A stretch of 37,816 nt of DNA from Butyrivibrio sp. (GTDB lineage: Bacteria > Bacillota > Clostridia > Lachnospirales > Lachnospiraceae). A program made the position numbers and the translations under genes. The DNA is taken from NCBI GenBank assembly GCA_024690485.1, contig JAILPB010000029.1:1-37816 (forward strand), read 5' to 3'. Below are positions 36,793-37,816 of the stretch, in pieces. Position 1 is the stretch's first letter, and every line of letters starts with the position of its first letter. The notes under the pieces were generated by a model, which had not been told where the DNA came from, searched no databases, and saw only the letters and a program-made list of their open reading frames with translations.

Positions 36793-36994
36793 AGTAAATC
36801 TCCATTAGTTCATATCTATATTTTATCAGGTCCTGACATGAAAGTTATTCATTCCATTTTGACCGCAGATTCATCATATATTATTATAGAAAATGTCTCA
36901 TGACTTACACTTTAATCTGCTGGTTTTGCACTAAAATGATGATACGAATTACTTCGCTTCCATCTTAGCATAACTGTCAACTAAGGAGATCAAA

Positions 36995-37816
36995 TTGAAA
37001 ACTATAGATTTACACACTCATTCAACAGCATCAGACGGCACTTTAACACCATCAGAGCTCATTGACCACGCAGCCAAGGTTGGTCTTTCAGCAATCGCCG
37101 TGACAGACCATGACACCGTTTCAGGTTTGCAGGAAGCCATAGATCATGGTAAAAAGGCTCATCCGGAGCTTGAGGTTGTACCAGGAATAGAATATTCGGC
37201 AGTAAGAAATGACAAGGACGTACATATCGTCGGCCTCTACATAGATTACACAAATCCTGTTTATCAGCAGGAACTTGACGTCTTTATGCAATCAAGAATA
37301 ACAAGAAACATCAGAATGTGTGAGAAGCTATCCGCAGCAGGAATGCCCATAACCTACGAAGAGCTTACAGAGGCATATCCCGGAATAGTCATAACAAGAG
37401 CTCATATCTCTCGCATGCTTCATGCCAAGGGCTATGTAAAAAGCATCAAGGAGGCCTTTGACAGATATATCGGAAACCGCTGCCCTTACTATATCCCAAG
37501 AGCAGGCCTTTCACCAGAAACTGCAATTGCCCATATCTTAAAATACGGCGGTGTGCCTATTCTTGCCCATCCTGTACTATACGGCCTTGGGAAGGATGCA
37601 CTGGACAATCTTGTCAAATCCCTAAAAGATGTGGGTCTCGTGGGCATCGAGGCACTCTATGGCACCTACACAAACCAGGACGAGCGAGATATCAAACGCC
37701 TTGCAGAAAAGTACGACCTCCTTATCAGCGGAGGCTCAGATTTCCACGGAGCAAACAAACCGGACATTGAACTTGGAAAAGGCACAGGACATATGGTTGT
37801 ACCCATGGAAGTACTA
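36995..37816 (+). CDS. PHP-domain phosphoesterase, truncated at right window edge
   Basis: Manual translation from TTG 36995 (AAGGAG upstream): MKTIDLHTHSTASDGTLTPSELIDHAAKVGLSAIAVTDHDTVSG...VVPGIEYSA...ILAHPVLYG...LLISGGSDFHG. Open to the window end, absent from the ORF track. Confidence 0.93.
   Translation, partial: MKTIDLHTHSTASDGTLTPSELIDHAAKVGLSAIAVTDHDTVSGLQEAIDHGKKAHPELEVVPGIEYSAVRNDKDVHIVGLYIDYTNPVYQQELDVFMQSRITRNIRMCEKLSAAGMPITYEELTEAYPGIVITRAHISRMLHAKGYVKSIKEAFDRYIGNRCPYYIPRAGLSPETAIAHILKYGGVPILAHPVLYGLGKDALDNLVKSLKDVGLVGIEALYGTYTNQDERDIKRLAEKYDLLISGGSDFHGANKPDIELGKGTGHMVVPMEVL

Noticed and set aside
1-37816. CRISPR array, transposon/integrase, phage genes, tRNA or rRNA
   Set aside because: No regularly spaced direct repeats, transposase-like ORFs or recognisable RNA genes were seen; covariance-model scans could not be run.

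Overview
The window looks like chromosome from a Lachnospiraceae-type Firmicute (Butyrivibrio-like; inferred from gene content and style only). From left to right it holds: (i) a minus-strand ABC exporter (FtsX-type permease plus ATPase) with a response regulator and a histidine kinase truncated at the left edge; (ii) a secreted PPC-like protein, a metallophosphoesterase and a small unknown ORF; (iii) the centrepiece, an ~18 kb minus-strand glycan locus from ~25.5 kb down to a terminator at ~7.5 kb. Its transcription order is two CUT1 permeases, a substrate-binding lipoprotein, an unassigned 700-aa clan GH-A/GH42-like protein, GH38, GH3, GH20, an orphan secreted beta-sandwich (CBM-like) protein, GH130, GH125 and NagB, with a divergent LacI-family regulator. 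The enzyme set fits cytoplasmic dismantling of imported N-glycan or mannose/GlcNAc oligosaccharides; (iv) pyruvate phosphate dikinase with an unusual C-terminal tail; (v) a GDPD; (vi) an MBOAT/SGNH O-acylation cassette with a membrane-anchored partner; (vii) an MFS sugar transporter, a HAD phosphatase and a PHP-domain protein truncated at the right edge. The items most likely to be undescribed are the GH-A-like protein, which lacks recognisable catalytic motifs, and the orphan secreted protein that resembles the N-terminal half of large Paenibacillus-type solute-binding proteins. No CRISPR array, mobile element, tRNA or rRNA was recognised. All family calls come from reading motifs by eye; no database search was run.
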